Positions 46,916-56,122 of a stretch of 64,000 bases of DNA are shown piece after piece (the first letter of the stretch is position 1; each line of letters starts with the position of its first letter). This stretch comes from Leucothrix mucor DSM 2157 (GTDB lineage Bacteria; Pseudomonadota; Gammaproteobacteria; Thiotrichales; Thiotrichaceae): the NCBI RefSeq assembly GCF_000419525.1, contig NZ_ATTE01000001.1, positions 1,964,655 through 2,028,654 on the forward strand. Reading direction: 5' to 3'. Made by a program: the position numbers and the translations under genes. The notes below the pieces were generated by a model, which was not told where the DNA came from, made no database searches, and saw nothing but the letters and a program-made list of their open reading frames with translations.

Positions 46916-47758
46916 ATGCAACAAATTGAAACAGTTAAAGAGTTTGGCGGCTACCTTAACCGTTACCGCCATCAGTCGGTCGTTAACCAGTGTGAGATGA
47001 CCTTCTCGGTCTATCTGCCGCCACAATCCACCGATGGACCAGTGCCGGCCCTATACTGGCTATCGGGCCTTACCTGCACGGATGACAATGCACGTACCAA
47101 AGCCGGTGCGCAGCGTTATGCCGCAGAGCATGGTATCGCACTGATTTTTCCAGACACCAGCCCACGTGGCGATGTGGTTCCGGATGAGCCAGAGCGTTAC
47201 GATCTTGGTCAAGGTGCAGGCTTTTATGTGAATGCCACGCACACGCCTTACGCTGATAACTACCACATGTATGACTATGTGACTAAAGAGCTACCGGCTT
47301 TAGTGGAAGCGCAACTGCCATTACTGCCGGGCGTTAAATCAGTAACGGGTCACTCAATGGGTGGCCATGGTGCCTTGATTTGTGCACTGAAAGAGCCAGA
47401 TGCTTATCGCTCTGTCTCAGCGTTTGCACCTATTTGTAATCCAGTGAATTGTGGCTGGGGTAAAGGTTGCTTTACGGCGTACCTTGGTGAAGATCAGAGC
47501 AGCTGGGCCGCTTACGATGCCACTGAGTTGGTCAAAGGCGGCGCTCGTGTTCCACACATCTTGGTTGATTCTGGATTGGCCGATGAGTTTTATGATGAAG
47601 GCCAGTTGTTGCCTGAAAATCTTAAAGCGGCCTGTGAGGCAGCAGGCCAACCCTTAGCGCTACGCTTGCAGGAAGGTTACGACCATAGCTATCACTTCAT
47701 CGCGACCTTTATTGGTGAGCACATTGCTTATCATGCAGAGCGCCTGAAGGCCGTTTAA
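46916..47758 (+). CDS. fghA: S-formylglutathione hydrolase
   Basis: Hydrolyses S-formylglutathione to formate and glutathione. 280 residues of the esterase D type: YWLSGLTCTDDNARTKAG, nucleophile GHSMGGHGAL, acid in VDSGLADEFYDE and His in YDHSYHFIATFI. It completes the formaldehyde-to-formate route; formate then goes to the dehydrogenase at 32.8-37.2 kb. Confidence 0.97.
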   Translation: MQQIETVKEFGGYLNRYRHQSVVNQCEMTFSVYLPPQSTDGPVPALYWLSGLTCTDDNARTKAGAQRYAAEHGIALIFPDTSPRGDVVPDEPERYDLGQGAGFYVNATHTPYADNYHMYDYVTKELPALVEAQLPLLPGVKSVTGHSMGGHGALICALKEPDAYRSVSAFAPICNPVNCGWGKGCFTAYLGEDQSSWAAYDATELVKGGARVPHILVDSGLADEFYDEGQLLPENLKAACEAAGQPLALRLQEGYDHSYHFIATFIGEHIAYHAERLKAV

Positions 47759-47763
47759 ATGAC

Positions 47764-47810
47764 ACTCTCCGTAGGACGGTAATGTTTGATTTGAGCCATC
47801 CACGGAGAGT
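47764..47810 (+). other. Extended hairpin between fghA and the His-rich gene
   Basis: ACTCTCCGT (47764-47772) pairs with ACGGAGAGT (47802-47810); inside, GACGGT can pair imperfectly with GCCATC. There is no T-run, so it may be an mRNA end-protecting stem or a weak terminator. Confidence 0.45.
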
Positions 47811-47892
47811 TTCACGCATATATCTGTGAGGCTGTGCTTTTATTTCTAGACAGCTTCAAACCCGTGTTAATGAATCCAAGAGGAGATATAGC

Positions 47893-48195
47893 ATGAAAAG
47901 GATAGCAATCATTGCAGCAATCGTTTCGCTGTTTATTGGCCAAACGGCTTTTGCTCATAATGGCGATCACCGCTCCGGCGGTGCTCATAAAGGTGGCTCA
48001 TTCAGCATCTTTATTGGTGACGGTCGTCGTGGCGGTATACAGTGGAATGGCGGAAATCGCGGAGGTCATGGTCACAACCGACATCGCCCTCGCCGCCCTG
48101 CCGTACACTGCCACAACCAACGTAGCCACCATGGGCAATGGAGTAAGTACTGCCATTCTCACGGACAGCCACATCATCGTGGCGGACGTCACTAA
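47893..48195 (+). CDS. Small secreted His/Gly-rich protein of unknown function
   Basis: 100 residues behind a GAGGAG ribosome site. Signal peptide (IAIIAAIVSLFIGQTAFA), then a mature part of about 80 residues with about 18 histidines, many Gly and Arg and two Cys (AVHCHNQRSHHGQW, KYCHSHGQPHH). The composition suggests periplasmic metal binding, perhaps copper given the neighbouring Cu-type methanethiol oxidase and SCO domains; this is inference. A strong terminator follows. Confidence 0.72.
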   Translation: MKRIAIIAAIVSLFIGQTAFAHNGDHRSGGAHKGGSFSIFIGDGRRGGIQWNGGNRGGHGHNRHRPRRPAVHCHNQRSHHGQWSKYCHSHGQPHHRGGRH

Positions 48196-48226
48196 CACCT
48201 GATGGTGTAAGTTAAACGGGTAAACG

Positions 48227-48261
48227 GCCTTCTTTTTCGATGCGAAAAAGAAGGCTTTTTT
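48227..48261 (+). terminator. Strong Rho-independent terminator
   Basis: A perfect 13-bp stem GCCTTCTTTTTCG / CGAAAAAGAAGGC with a 3-base ATG loop, then TTTTTT. It closes the mtoX-to-His-rich-protein region. Confidence 0.92.
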
Positions 48262-48351
48262 CATGGTGATGACCACTCACCGCCAAACCTAAGCCTTTTA
48301 TAACGCACTGACTCTCTCCATAAAAAACATCGACAGGTCAACGCTTTAGGC

Positions 48352-48380
48352 TCGACATTAAGCCGATAAGTCTCTATAGT
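48352..48380 (+). promoter_or_regulatory. Promoter of ybiT
   Basis: TCGACA (48352-48357), a 17-base spacer and TATAGT (48375-48380), 72 bases before the ybiT start. Confidence 0.5.
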
Positions 48381-48452
48381 TCGCCACATTTTACCACCCA
48401 TATTAGCGCCTTGGGCTAATCGCCCTATTCATCCGCGCACAGGAATTCAGTT

Positions 48453-50060
48453 TTGATATCTACCGCAAACATCACCATGCAATTTGGCTCTGAGCCATTG
48501 TTCGAAGACATCTCTGCCAAATTTGGCAACGGCAACCGATACGGTTTAATCGGTGCCAATGGTTGCGGCAAATCAACCTTTATGAAAATCCTGAGCGGCG
48601 AGCTAGCGCCTACCGCCGGTAACGTATCCATCAGCACTGGCGAAACCGTTGGTACTTTGAGTCAGGATCAATTTGCCTTTGAAGAGTACAGCGTGATTGA
48701 TGCCGTAATCATGGGTGACGTAAATCTGTGGAAAGTAAAACAGGAACGTGACCGCATTTACGCCAAGCCAGATATGACCGAAGAAGATGGCATGGCCGTA
48801 GCTGAGCTGGAAGTCCAGTTTGCAGAAATGGATGGCTACAGCGCTGAAAACCGTGCCGGTGAAATTCTACTGGAAGCCGGTATTGAAGAAGCCCTTCACT
48901 TTGGTTTAATGAAGCAAGTAGCACCGGGTAGAAAGCTGCGTGTGTTATTGGCACAAGCGTTGTTTGCAAATCCAGATATCTTGCTGCTGGATGAGCCAAC
49001 CAACAACTTGGACATCGACACCATCAACTGGCTGACCACGGTGCTGAATCAGCGCAAGTCCACCATGATTATTATCTCGCATGACCGTTTCTTTTTGAAC
49101 TCAGTCTGCACTCATATGGCCGACATCGACTATGGCGAGCTGCGCATTTATCCGGGTAACTACGAAGCATTCGTCGCTGCCTCGACACTGATTCGCGAGC
49201 AACTACTGACTGAGAATGCTAAGAAAAGCGCTGAGATTGACGAGCTGCAAGGCTTCGTTAACCGCTTCTCTGCTAACGCCTCTAAAGCGAAGCAAGCCAG
49301 CTCACGTGCCAAAAAGTTGGATAAAATTAAGCTGGATGAAGTGAAAGCCTCCAGCCGTATCTCTCCATCCATCAGCTTTAAGCAGTCCAAGCAGTTGCAC
49401 CGTCAGGCGCTCACGCTGGAAGATTTGGCACACGGTTTTGATGGCAAAACACTGTTTAGCCAAGGCAATATTATTCTGGAAGCCGGTGCGAAAATGGCGG
49501 TCATGGGTGATAACGGCTCGGGTAAAAGTACCTTCTTACGCTGCCTGATGAATGAATTGGATGCTAATGACGGCGTGATCAAATGGTCTGAGAATGTATT
49601 GATCGGCTATTGCCCACAAGACAGCAGCCGTGAGTTTGACAATGACCTGACGATTTTCGATTGGATGTCTCAGTGGCGCACCGCCAAGCATGACGATCTG
49701 AAAGTACGTGCCATGTTAGGCCGCTTACTATTCACTGCCGATGATGCGAACAAGAAAGCCCGCGTCTGCTCGGGTGGTGAGAAAAACCGCTTATTATTTG
49801 GCAAGCTAATGATGATGGACACCAATGTGTTAATCATGGATGAGCCAACGAACCACTTGGACTTAGAAGCCATCGAAGCATTGAATGCTGGTTTGAAACA
49901 TTATGACGGCACGCTGATTTTCGTCAGCCATGACCGTGAGTTTGTTTCATCGCTGGCAACGCGTATTCTGGACATTAAAGACCGCAAGTTGGTCAACTTC
50001 CAAGGTACTTACGAAGAATATCTGGCACACCAAAACCACAGTCGGAAAGTCGTCGCTTAA
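48453..50060 (+). CDS. ybiT: ABC-F family ATPase YbiT (ribosome-associated)
   Basis: 535 residues with two ABC domains and no membrane part. Walker [16 protein letters not shown] and [13 protein letters not shown]; Walker [13 protein letters not shown] and [12 protein letters not shown]; between them the P-site linker ([20 protein letters not shown]). The N-terminus [20 protein letters not shown] and C-terminus match E. coli YbiT. ABC-F proteins act at the ribosomal E-site to tune translation. The start is TTG 48453 behind AGGAA. Confidence 0.93.
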   Translation: MISTANITMQFGSEPLFEDISAKFGNGNRYGLIGANGCGKSTFMKILSGELAPTAGNVSISTGETVGTLSQDQFAFEEYSVIDAVIMGDVNLWKVKQERDRIYAKPDMTEEDGMAVAELEVQFAEMDGYSAENRAGEILLEAGIEEALHFGLMKQVAPGRKLRVLLAQALFANPDILLLDEPTNNLDIDTINWLTTVLNQRKSTMIIISHDRFFLNSVCTHMADIDYGELRIYPGNYEAFVAASTLIREQLLTENAKKSAEIDELQGFVNRFSANASKAKQASSRAKKLDKIKLDEVKASSRISPSISFKQSKQLHRQALTLEDLAHGFDGKTLFSQGNIILEAGAKMAVMGDNGSGKSTFLRCLMNELDANDGVIKWSENVLIGYCPQDSSREFDNDLTIFDWMSQWRTAKHDDLKVRAMLGRLLFTADDANKKARVCSGGEKNRLLFGKLMMMDTNVLIMDEPTNHLDLEAIEALNAGLKHYDGTLIFVSHDREFVSSLATRILDIKDRKLVNFQGTYEEYLAHQNHSRKVVA

Positions 50061-50063
50061 GCC

Positions 50064-50771
50064 ATGCTTGTCGCTGTCATTTGTATTGCCGCCGTTTTCG
50101 GTGCCTTTATCGCTGTGTTGCTTAAACGCTTAGCCGAAGGCAAAAACGCGCAGGCTATTATCGATGATGGCGACCCGAATCACCCCGATACCACGGTGAT
50201 TCATGCCATTGAACCAAGCTCGACCGATGTGAAAACCTTGTACCAAGTATTTAGCTGGGGCCGCGAAGCCACGGCTGAATACTTGTATTACGGGGAAATT
50301 GATAGCGCCTATTTACAGGAAGATGGCACCGGCAACTTAGACGGTACGCGCTTTTATGCCGAGGTCAGCGTTAGCTTTGAAGCCGATGCGTTACAAGCTG
50401 AGCAGGGAAATCTGCAAAACTACCGTCGCGCAGGCGTTAAAATGCCACGCTTCTCATTAGATACTGAATTGGGTTATGCCGATTTCAGCAATCTGGTACC
50501 GTCTGATTTTGTCAGCAGCTCACCGCGACCCGGCTATGCCAGTTTGTTGGCCATTAGCGATGTGGATTACAGTGTGTTTGAAATTAATGAGGTGGCAGGG
50601 AATGCATCCTTTAGATATGTATGCATTGAGCCTGAGCGGGTTACCACCATCTATCTGCAAGCTGGCGAACAGTTTGCCACTGTGGATTGGATGTACAACC
50701 ACTTCCAAGAACTCGTAGAGAAATACCAAAGCCTGCCGATGCACACTTACACCGGCGCGACTCGCGAATAA
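50064..50771 (+). CDS. Membrane-anchored protein of unknown function
   Basis: 235 residues. One N-terminal helix (MLVAVICIAAVFGAFIAVLL) is followed by a mainly polar domain with many acidic and aromatic residues (FSWGREATAEYLYYGEIDSAYL, PRFSLDTELGYADFSNLVP). I recognise no family. It starts 3 bases after ybiT, so it is probably co-translated, and it is convergent with mtfA (6-base gap). Confidence 0.75.
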   Translation: MLVAVICIAAVFGAFIAVLLKRLAEGKNAQAIIDDGDPNHPDTTVIHAIEPSSTDVKTLYQVFSWGREATAEYLYYGEIDSAYLQEDGTGNLDGTRFYAEVSVSFEADALQAEQGNLQNYRRAGVKMPRFSLDTELGYADFSNLVPSDFVSSSPRPGYASLLAISDVDYSVFEINEVAGNASFRYVCIEPERVTTIYLQAGEQFATVDWMYNHFQELVEKYQSLPMHTYTGATRE

Positions 50772-50777
50772 CTCGCC

Positions 50778-51620
50778 TCAGCTGACCCAATCACCGGGGT
50801 CAACCCGATAATAATTTTTCAACTCCGCAAACAAAGCTGGGTGCTTCGCTAGTAGCTGCTTTGGCTTTTCAAAAAACGTCTCAGTGACTACTGCAAAAAA
50901 CTCTGCTGGCTCGGTTGCACCGTACTGATCAATCAATGTTTCATCGCCATGATAAGCTGCCTGCCGTAACCGCTCAAATTCCGTAGTCAGTACAGTCGCC
51001 CAGCGTTTGGATCTGGCAGAACTTCCTAAAAATGGTGCGCCATTGGTTGCGCCCGTTGCATGATCGAGTTGATGCGCAAACTCATGGATTGCTACATTAG
51101 CGCCATCATCGAATTTTTGATTGCCACGCAACACATCATCCCACGATAAAATCACCTTACCATTACTCCACGACTCACCCAGTAAGCCACGCTTTTGCGA
51201 AAAGGCTAAGCCGGCCGAATCACGCGTTTCACGCTCAACCAAAAAAGCATCGGGATACACCAGAATGTAACGCAAGCCAGAGTACACATCAGTGTTCCGA
51301 TTCAGCAGTAGTAAGCAGGCCGAAGCCGCAATGGTGACCCGCACTTCATCGGTAATTTCAAAATCAGCACAGCCAATAAACTGCTTATCATGCAAAAAGC
51401 GCTTAATCCGCTGCTTCATTTGCAGCTGCAAATCGGTGGGCATTCGGCGAAATACCGGAAAGTTATGCCGCAGGGTTTTACGCCATTCTTCGGGGAATGG
51501 TTCATTCATCGCTTTGTAAAGCTTGTACCGAGGCCAAGCAAAGGCGGCAATCGCACCAAGCACAATCAGTGCCATTAAGATGGTCGATGTATCGGGCATA
51601 TCAGTATCCTGTTTCGGCAC
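50778..51620 (-). CDS. mtfA: MtfA-type zinc peptidase (M90 family)
   Basis: 280 residues. An N-terminal hydrophobic segment (STILMALIVLGAIAAFAWP) is followed by the M90 core: RRMPTDLQLQMKQRIKRFL, ILSWDDVLRGNQKFDDGANVA, and the zinc site HEFAHQLDHATG. E. coli MtfA is a cytosolic peptidase that binds the Mlc repressor; this form looks membrane-anchored. It is monocistronic between convergent neighbours. Confidence 0.9.
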   Translation of the reverse strand: MPKQDTDMPDTSTILMALIVLGAIAAFAWPRYKLYKAMNEPFPEEWRKTLRHNFPVFRRMPTDLQLQMKQRIKRFLHDKQFIGCADFEITDEVRVTIAASACLLLLNRNTDVYSGLRYILVYPDAFLVERETRDSAGLAFSQKRGLLGESWSNGKVILSWDDVLRGNQKFDDGANVAIHEFAHQLDHATGATNGAPFLGSSARSKRWATVLTTEFERLRQAAYHGDETLIDQYGATEPAEFFAVVTETFFEKPKQLLAKHPALFAELKNYYRVDPGDWVS

Positions 51621-51713
51621 ATTATTGCGCCCTATGCCCAGATAATTTTGTCGCCATCTACCGTTTTCAAGGCCATGGCCGATCAGTGGCTATTCAACAC
51701 CCTATTCAAACCA

Positions 51714-52742
51714 CTAAGGTTGCTCTTCACGCCCATCGGCATAGCGCGCAAAACGACCTTGTGTTTTGCCATGTGATTGCTCCGCTTCAGGCCACGGCCA
51801 ACCGCCAAACTGAGTCGCTTGATAGTCTGCAAAGGCTTGTTGTAGCTCGGCTTTATTGTTCATGACGAACGGGCCGTATTGCGCAACCGGCTCGTTAATG
51901 GGGCGACCCTGCAGCAGTAACAATTGCGCCCCCTGCTCACCGGCTTTTAGTGCAACGCTTCTATCTGAGATTAAATCGATGCAATGATTAAGTGGTATGA
52001 ATTTTTCATCCAAGGAAAGCCCCGCACCATCGTAATAATAGAGTCGACGATTCAAACCCGATGAGGCGGCTGGCAAGGTCCACTGTGCATTGGCATCCAT
52101 ATCGATAATCCAGACGGCAACTTCATTATCCGCACCGCTGGCCCAAGAGTCTGGCGGAGGCGCTAAGGCATTCAGCCCTTCCAAATCCCCAGCCACAATT
52201 TTTACTCGTGTTTCGCGTTGGCTCTCATCCTGTGAAACTAGTTGTGGTGTTTGCTCACTCCAGAACATTGTAAAATGCGGCTCGACCATTTTATTGACCG
52301 AGGGTAGATTCAACCAGATTTGAAATAGCTCCAACGGGTTGGGCTCGGCCTCATCTAACAAAGGAAACATTTCAGCGTGTTGCACGCCTTTACCGGCAGT
52401 CATCCATTGCGTATCTCCATTGCCATAACGACCGGCTGCGCCCATTGAGTCCGCATGATCAATCAAGCCTTGTGTGGTAACAGTAATTGTTTCAAAACCA
52501 CGATGCGGATGCGCCGGAAAGCCCGGCATCGTCTGACCATGATACATCCGCCAATCATCACCATTGCTTGGCATAAAATCCTGACCCAACTGATGGCCTT
52601 GCAAAGACGCATCAGGCCCTAATTGCGCATTAGCTTTTGGGTAAAAATCCAGATGATGCACGCAAAAAAGAAACGGATCAGGCGTTTGCCAAATCGGCTC
52701 TAATGGCATAGTTTTAACAATCGTATCTGGCATATGCGGCAT
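51714..52742 (-). CDS. Pirin-family cupin protein
   Basis: 342 residues. The N-terminal cupin carries the metal-binding HPHRGFETITV and MTAGKGVQHAEMFP blocks; a pirin C-terminal cupin follows (about 215-310). Bacterial pirins can act as quercetin dioxygenases or modulate pyruvate metabolism; the role here is unknown. Only 58 bases separate its start from the divergent secreted-protein gene. Confidence 0.9.
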   Translation of the reverse strand: MPHMPDTIVKTMPLEPIWQTPDPFLFCVHHLDFYPKANAQLGPDASLQGHQLGQDFMPSNGDDWRMYHGQTMPGFPAHPHRGFETITVTTQGLIDHADSMGAAGRYGNGDTQWMTAGKGVQHAEMFPLLDEAEPNPLELFQIWLNLPSVNKMVEPHFTMFWSEQTPQLVSQDESQRETRVKIVAGDLEGLNALAPPPDSWASGADNEVAVWIIDMDANAQWTLPAASSGLNRRLYYYDGAGLSLDEKFIPLNHCIDLISDRSVALKAGEQGAQLLLLQGRPINEPVAQYGPFVMNNKAELQQAFADYQATQFGGWPWPEAEQSHGKTQGRFARYADGREEQP

Positions 52743-52800
52743 CCCTAATTTTCAATAAAATGTACTACACTTGATTTAACTATCTTTACAGGCCTAACCT

Positions 52801-53379
52801 ATGAAAGCAATTACCCCGATATTATTGAGCCTCGCACTTCTGGCCCCACTTAGCGGCACAGCGGCAGAGCAAAAAATCGACTTGGCACGAGTGGTGAGCG
52901 CTGCCACGGGAGACTGGAATAAGGATGGCATGATGGATCGTGCCTTTTTGGTCGCACCAGCAGGCAATGATGATTCGGACGTAGCGCTGCATATCTATCT
53001 TGGCGAGCAAGGATCTCCTCTGCCAAAGCTTGAGATTGTTAAGCCCAATTTAGTCTGGTCGGGCGCCATGTGGGGAACAACGCCATCGCTAACGATAGGC
53101 AAATCCGGCTCGCTGGAAGTGCATAGCCAAAATGAAGCGATCGGGCGTAATCGCTGGAGCCAAAAGTTGACGCTGGCTTACCGCAAAGGCGCATTTGTGG
53201 TCGCAGGCTACACGTATAACTCTTACGATACGCTGGATTTGAGCGCCGGCTTAAGCTGCGATGTTAACTTGTTAACAGGCGGCGGAATCAAAGATAAAAA
53301 GTCATTCAAGATCGCAGGTAAAATGACTAAATTGGCAGACTGGTCGGAAGCTCAGGTACCCGCTCAATGTCAGGAATAA
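52801..53379 (+). CDS. Secreted protein of unknown function with FG-GAP-like motif
   Basis: 192 residues with a signal peptide (ITPILLSLALLAPLSGTAA). The mature part begins with an Asp-rich, calcium-loop-like GDWNKDGMMDRAFLV stretch, as in FG-GAP repeats, then a beta-rich region with two Cys near the C-terminus (LSCDVNLL, PAQCQE) that could form a disulfide. No family is recognised. It stands alone. Confidence 0.7.
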   Translation: MKAITPILLSLALLAPLSGTAAEQKIDLARVVSAATGDWNKDGMMDRAFLVAPAGNDDSDVALHIYLGEQGSPLPKLEIVKPNLVWSGAMWGTTPSLTIGKSGSLEVHSQNEAIGRNRWSQKLTLAYRKGAFVVAGYTYNSYDTLDLSAGLSCDVNLLTGGGIKDKKSFKIAGKMTKLADWSEAQVPAQCQE

Positions 53380-53400
53380 ACACCAGCTGAACAGACTCCC

Positions 53401-53430
53401 GGAGTACCACCGTTAGGCTAGTGGTACTCC
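53401..53430 (+). terminator. Hairpin after the 52.8 kb gene
   Basis: A perfect 10-bp stem GGAGTACCAC / GTGGTACTCC with a 10-base loop, 21 bases past the stop codon. There is no T-run, so termination is uncertain. Confidence 0.5.
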
Positions 53431-53527
53431 CCTTGAAGCCGAATAAGTATACACTGCATCTGTTGGAAATTTTTAAGACCTCGCCCACCCCAAGCAGGCC
53501 ATCAAACCCAAGATGAGAGTGTTAGCC

Positions 53528-53716
53528 ATGAAGATAAGTGCCCATCGCCACCAGAACCAACAATGTAGTATTTTTAATAACTATTTAAAGTTAGTCGGCG
53601 AGATTGAAGAGTCAAATACCCTGCAACCACTGGAACAATCAAAACTACGAACCCTGAAAAAACTGCTAAAAAAACACCGCTGTAATGCTAACAATCGTAA
53701 ATACATAAGTATTTGA
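53528..53716 (+). CDS. Small basic hypothetical protein
   Basis: 62 residues from ATG 53528, which has GAGAG about 9 bases upstream; ATG 53513 would add five residues. It is highly charged and helical (EIEESNTLQPLEQSKLRTLK, then KKLLKKHRCNANNRK). No homology is recognised; it could be a real small protein or chance. Confidence 0.4.
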   Translation: MKISAHRHQNQQCSIFNNYLKLVGEIEESNTLQPLEQSKLRTLKKLLKKHRCNANNRKYISI

Positions 53717-53750
53717 TCACTAAAAAGTGACAACGTTGACAACTAGAATA

Positions 53751-53783
53751 TAAAAAAGCGGATGGCTCAAAAAACCACCCGCC
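53751..53783 (-). terminator. Terminator of ilvBN on the minus strand
   Basis: Read on the minus strand, GCGGGTGG pairs with CCATCCGC (one mismatch), followed by six T. It lies 33 bases past the ilvN stop codon. Confidence 0.75.
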
Positions 53784-53815
53784 AAGCTTACTAAGCGCCA
53801 AAAATTAACGCGTGA

Positions 53816-54145
53816 TTAAGCCGTAAAATAATCATTCGTCTTCTCAAATACGCTACCGGATAGCGGATGCCGCTCAATGCTTAATACATCCACCAGCTTC
53901 TGTGTTTGTTGAATAATCTGCGGCAATTTCTCCTTCTCATCCAGTAACAACCAAATGCAACTGCGCGCGCCCTGCTCGCTGGCAATAGGCATCACCATAA
54001 TGCCTTCCAGATTGTATGAACGGCGCGAGAACAAGCCACACACATGCGACATCACACCGGCATGGTTATTGACAATTAGCTTTAACACCGACTTGGTTGG
54101 AACTGCTGCCGACGTTGTATTTGAATCCATGATTTGTGCACTCAT
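53816..54145 (-). CDS. ilvN: Acetolactate synthase small regulatory subunit, IlvN type
   Basis: 109 residues, a single ACT domain (LKLIVNNHAGVMSHVCGLFSRRSYNLEGIMVMPI), matching short E. coli IlvN rather than 160-residue IlvH. It binds valine and mediates feedback inhibition of IlvB. Its ATG overlaps the ilvB stop (TAATG). Confidence 0.93.
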   Translation of the reverse strand: MSAQIMDSNTTSAAVPTKSVLKLIVNNHAGVMSHVCGLFSRRSYNLEGIMVMPIASEQGARSCIWLLLDEKEKLPQIIQQTQKLVDVLSIERHPLSGSVFEKTNDYFTA

Positions 54146-55848
54146 TATGCCTCTCCTCCGATCATATCGCGGTTTGCACCACCCGGTGCCACCATTGGGT
54201 ACACCATCTCTGTTTCACTAATTGGAATATTGATTACGCAAGGACCATGTTCCAGCAAGGCTTCGCGCAGATCAGCTTCCGGATCATCCGATTGGCCAAG
54301 ATCAATCCCCTTAACGCCCATCGACTGAGCCGTCATTGCAAAGTTAACGCCTTGCTGAAACTTTACTGAGCTTAAGTTCTTATCATAAAACAAGGTCTGC
54401 TGCTGGCGAACCAAGCCCAGATGGCCGTTATTTAGGATAATGATTTTTACATCCAGATTTTCTTCAGCGGCTGTTGCCAACTCCTGAATATTCATCATGA
54501 TGCTGCCGTCACCGGAGAAACAAATACTCTTCTGCTCAGGCTGAGCCAAGGCAATACCAATCGCGGCTGGTAAACCAAAACCCATGGTACCTAAGCCGCC
54601 GGAGCTAACCCACTGGCGCGGACGGTTGATGGGATAAGCCTGTGCAACCCACATTTGATGCTGACCAACGTCAGTGCTGATATTGGCGCTATCATCCAGC
54701 ATTGAAGCCACTTTTTTGATCGCACCATAAGGGCGGAACAACTCATCCGAACCATCCAAAATTAAAGGGTGCGCTTCTTTTAACTGCTCAACACGCTGCT
54801 GCCATAATGGACGCTCAACCGCTTCCAGTTGCTCATTGGCAATCGTCAATACTTCACCAACATCGGCCAAGATAGACAGCACTGGATTCTTAATTTTGCC
54901 GATTTCACTTTGGTCGATATCAACATGCACAATTTCAGCATTCGGGCAGAAGGCTTCAACTTTACCCGTGGCGCGGTCATCAAAGCGTACGCCCAAGCCA
55001 ATCAGCATGTCGCACTCTTCTAGGATGTAGTTGGTGTAACGAGCACCGTGCATTCCTAACATACCCAGCGATAAACGATGGTCCGCTGGCAAAATCCCCA
55101 AGCCCATAAAGGTTTGAACCGTTGGAATATCTAACTTCTCAGCAAACTCACGCAGTAACGCCGATGCGCCGGAGTAAACAATACCGCCACCAATCATCAG
55201 TACTGGACGATGTGCTTCACGAATCTTCGCCAACATCGCTTCAACTTCCTGCACATCAAAATCGGGTGCTGGAATCGCAACACCTGGCTCTGGCCACTCG
55301 GTTACATCGATCAGCTGATTCTGAACATCTTTCGGTACATCAATAGAAACCGGACCGGGACGACCGGATAGCGCAATACTGAATGCCTCTGGAATCACTT
55401 GTAATAACTCTTCAGCCGAGCGAACAACCCAGTTATGCTTAGTGATTGGCAGCATCAACCCGAAGGTATCGATTTCCTGAAAGGCATCGGTACCAATCAT
55501 TTGCTGAGGAACCTGACCGGTAATCGCAATTAAGGGAACAGAGTCCAGATTCGCATCAGCTACCGCTGTGATCAGGTTGCTGGCGCCAGGGCCAGAGCTT
55601 GCAAAACAAACCTGTGCCTGACCCGTTACCCGTGCCATACCCTGAGCAATAAAGCCTGCGCCCTGCTCATGACGAGCCAGTACGTGCTTGATATTGCTGC
55701 CCACTAAAGAGTCATACATTGGCAAATTGGCACCACCGGGAATACCGGCAATGTGCGTGATGCCCTGACGTTCCAAAAGCCGAATAATCAGTTGGGAGCC
55801 GGATAAGCGCTGCGCCGCCTGTGGCTGTGGGTTATTTGCTGAATCCAT
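54145..55848 (-). CDS. ilvB: Acetolactate synthase large subunit IlvB
   Basis: A ThDP enzyme that condenses pyruvate to acetolactate (Val/Leu) or forms acetohydroxybutyrate (Ile). 567 residues; catalytic Glu in ARHEQGAGFIAQGMARVTG, FAD-binding middle domain, ThDP/Mg motif CFSGDGSIMMNIQELATAAE ... NN. Length and partner match the E. coli IlvBN isoenzyme. It is preceded by a valine-rich leader peptide and an attenuator. Confidence 0.96.
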   Translation of the reverse strand: MDSANNPQPQAAQRLSGSQLIIRLLERQGITHIAGIPGGANLPMYDSLVGSNIKHVLARHEQGAGFIAQGMARVTGQAQVCFASSGPGASNLITAVADANLDSVPLIAITGQVPQQMIGTDAFQEIDTFGLMLPITKHNWVVRSAEELLQVIPEAFSIALSGRPGPVSIDVPKDVQNQLIDVTEWPEPGVAIPAPDFDVQEVEAMLAKIREAHRPVLMIGGGIVYSGASALLREFAEKLDIPTVQTFMGLGILPADHRLSLGMLGMHGARYTNYILEECDMLIGLGVRFDDRATGKVEAFCPNAEIVHVDIDQSEIGKIKNPVLSILADVGEVLTIANEQLEAVERPLWQQRVEQLKEAHPLILDGSDELFRPYGAIKKVASMLDDSANISTDVGQHQMWVAQAYPINRPRQWVSSGGLGTMGFGLPAAIGIALAQPEQKSICFSGDGSIMMNIQELATAAEENLDVKIIILNNGHLGLVRQQQTLFYDKNLSSVKFQQGVNFAMTAQSMGVKGIDLGQSDDPEADLREALLEHGPCVINIPISETEMVYPMVAPGGANRDMIGGEA

Positions 55849-55886
55849 CGTTGTTTCCTCTGGTGTCTATTCTTAAAATTTCGGGT

Positions 55887-55921
55887 AAAAAAAAACCCTT
55901 CGACTTTCGCCGAAGGGTTTT
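55887..55921 (-). terminator. Transcription attenuator of ilvBN
   Basis: On the minus strand AACCCTTCG pairs with CGAAGGGTT (9 bp, 8-base loop), followed by nine T. It lies 25 bases after the leader stop codon and about 40 bases before ilvB, the position expected for leader-peptide attenuation. Confidence 0.88.
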
Positions 55922-55945
55922 TAGAATTTGATGTCTAATAAACCG

Positions 55946-56044
55946 CTACGGCATAGCCTCGTAGACCACGACAGACACCACCACGACCACTACTGCTGAT
56001 AGCAGAGCGTGCGTTGAATTGATGATGTTTAGCGATGAGTTCAT
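55946..56044 (-). CDS. ivbL: ilvB operon leader peptide (IvbL-like), valine-rich
   Basis: A 32-codon frame starting MNSSLNIINSTHALLSA, followed by six consecutive Val codons, one Ser, three more Val codons and YEAMP. This parallels E. coli IvbL, which has valine clusters in a 32-residue peptide. Together with the attenuator it implies that ribosome stalling under valine shortage relieves termination. Confidence 0.88.
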   Translation of the reverse strand: MNSSLNIINSTHALLSAVVVVVVSVVVYEAMP

Positions 56045-56122
56045 TAGTGTTTTACGTGTTTAATTTGGTAAGTGAGGCAACCGTATAATAAAAATAAGTA
56101 GCCGGTCAAGCCAAAAATTCGC

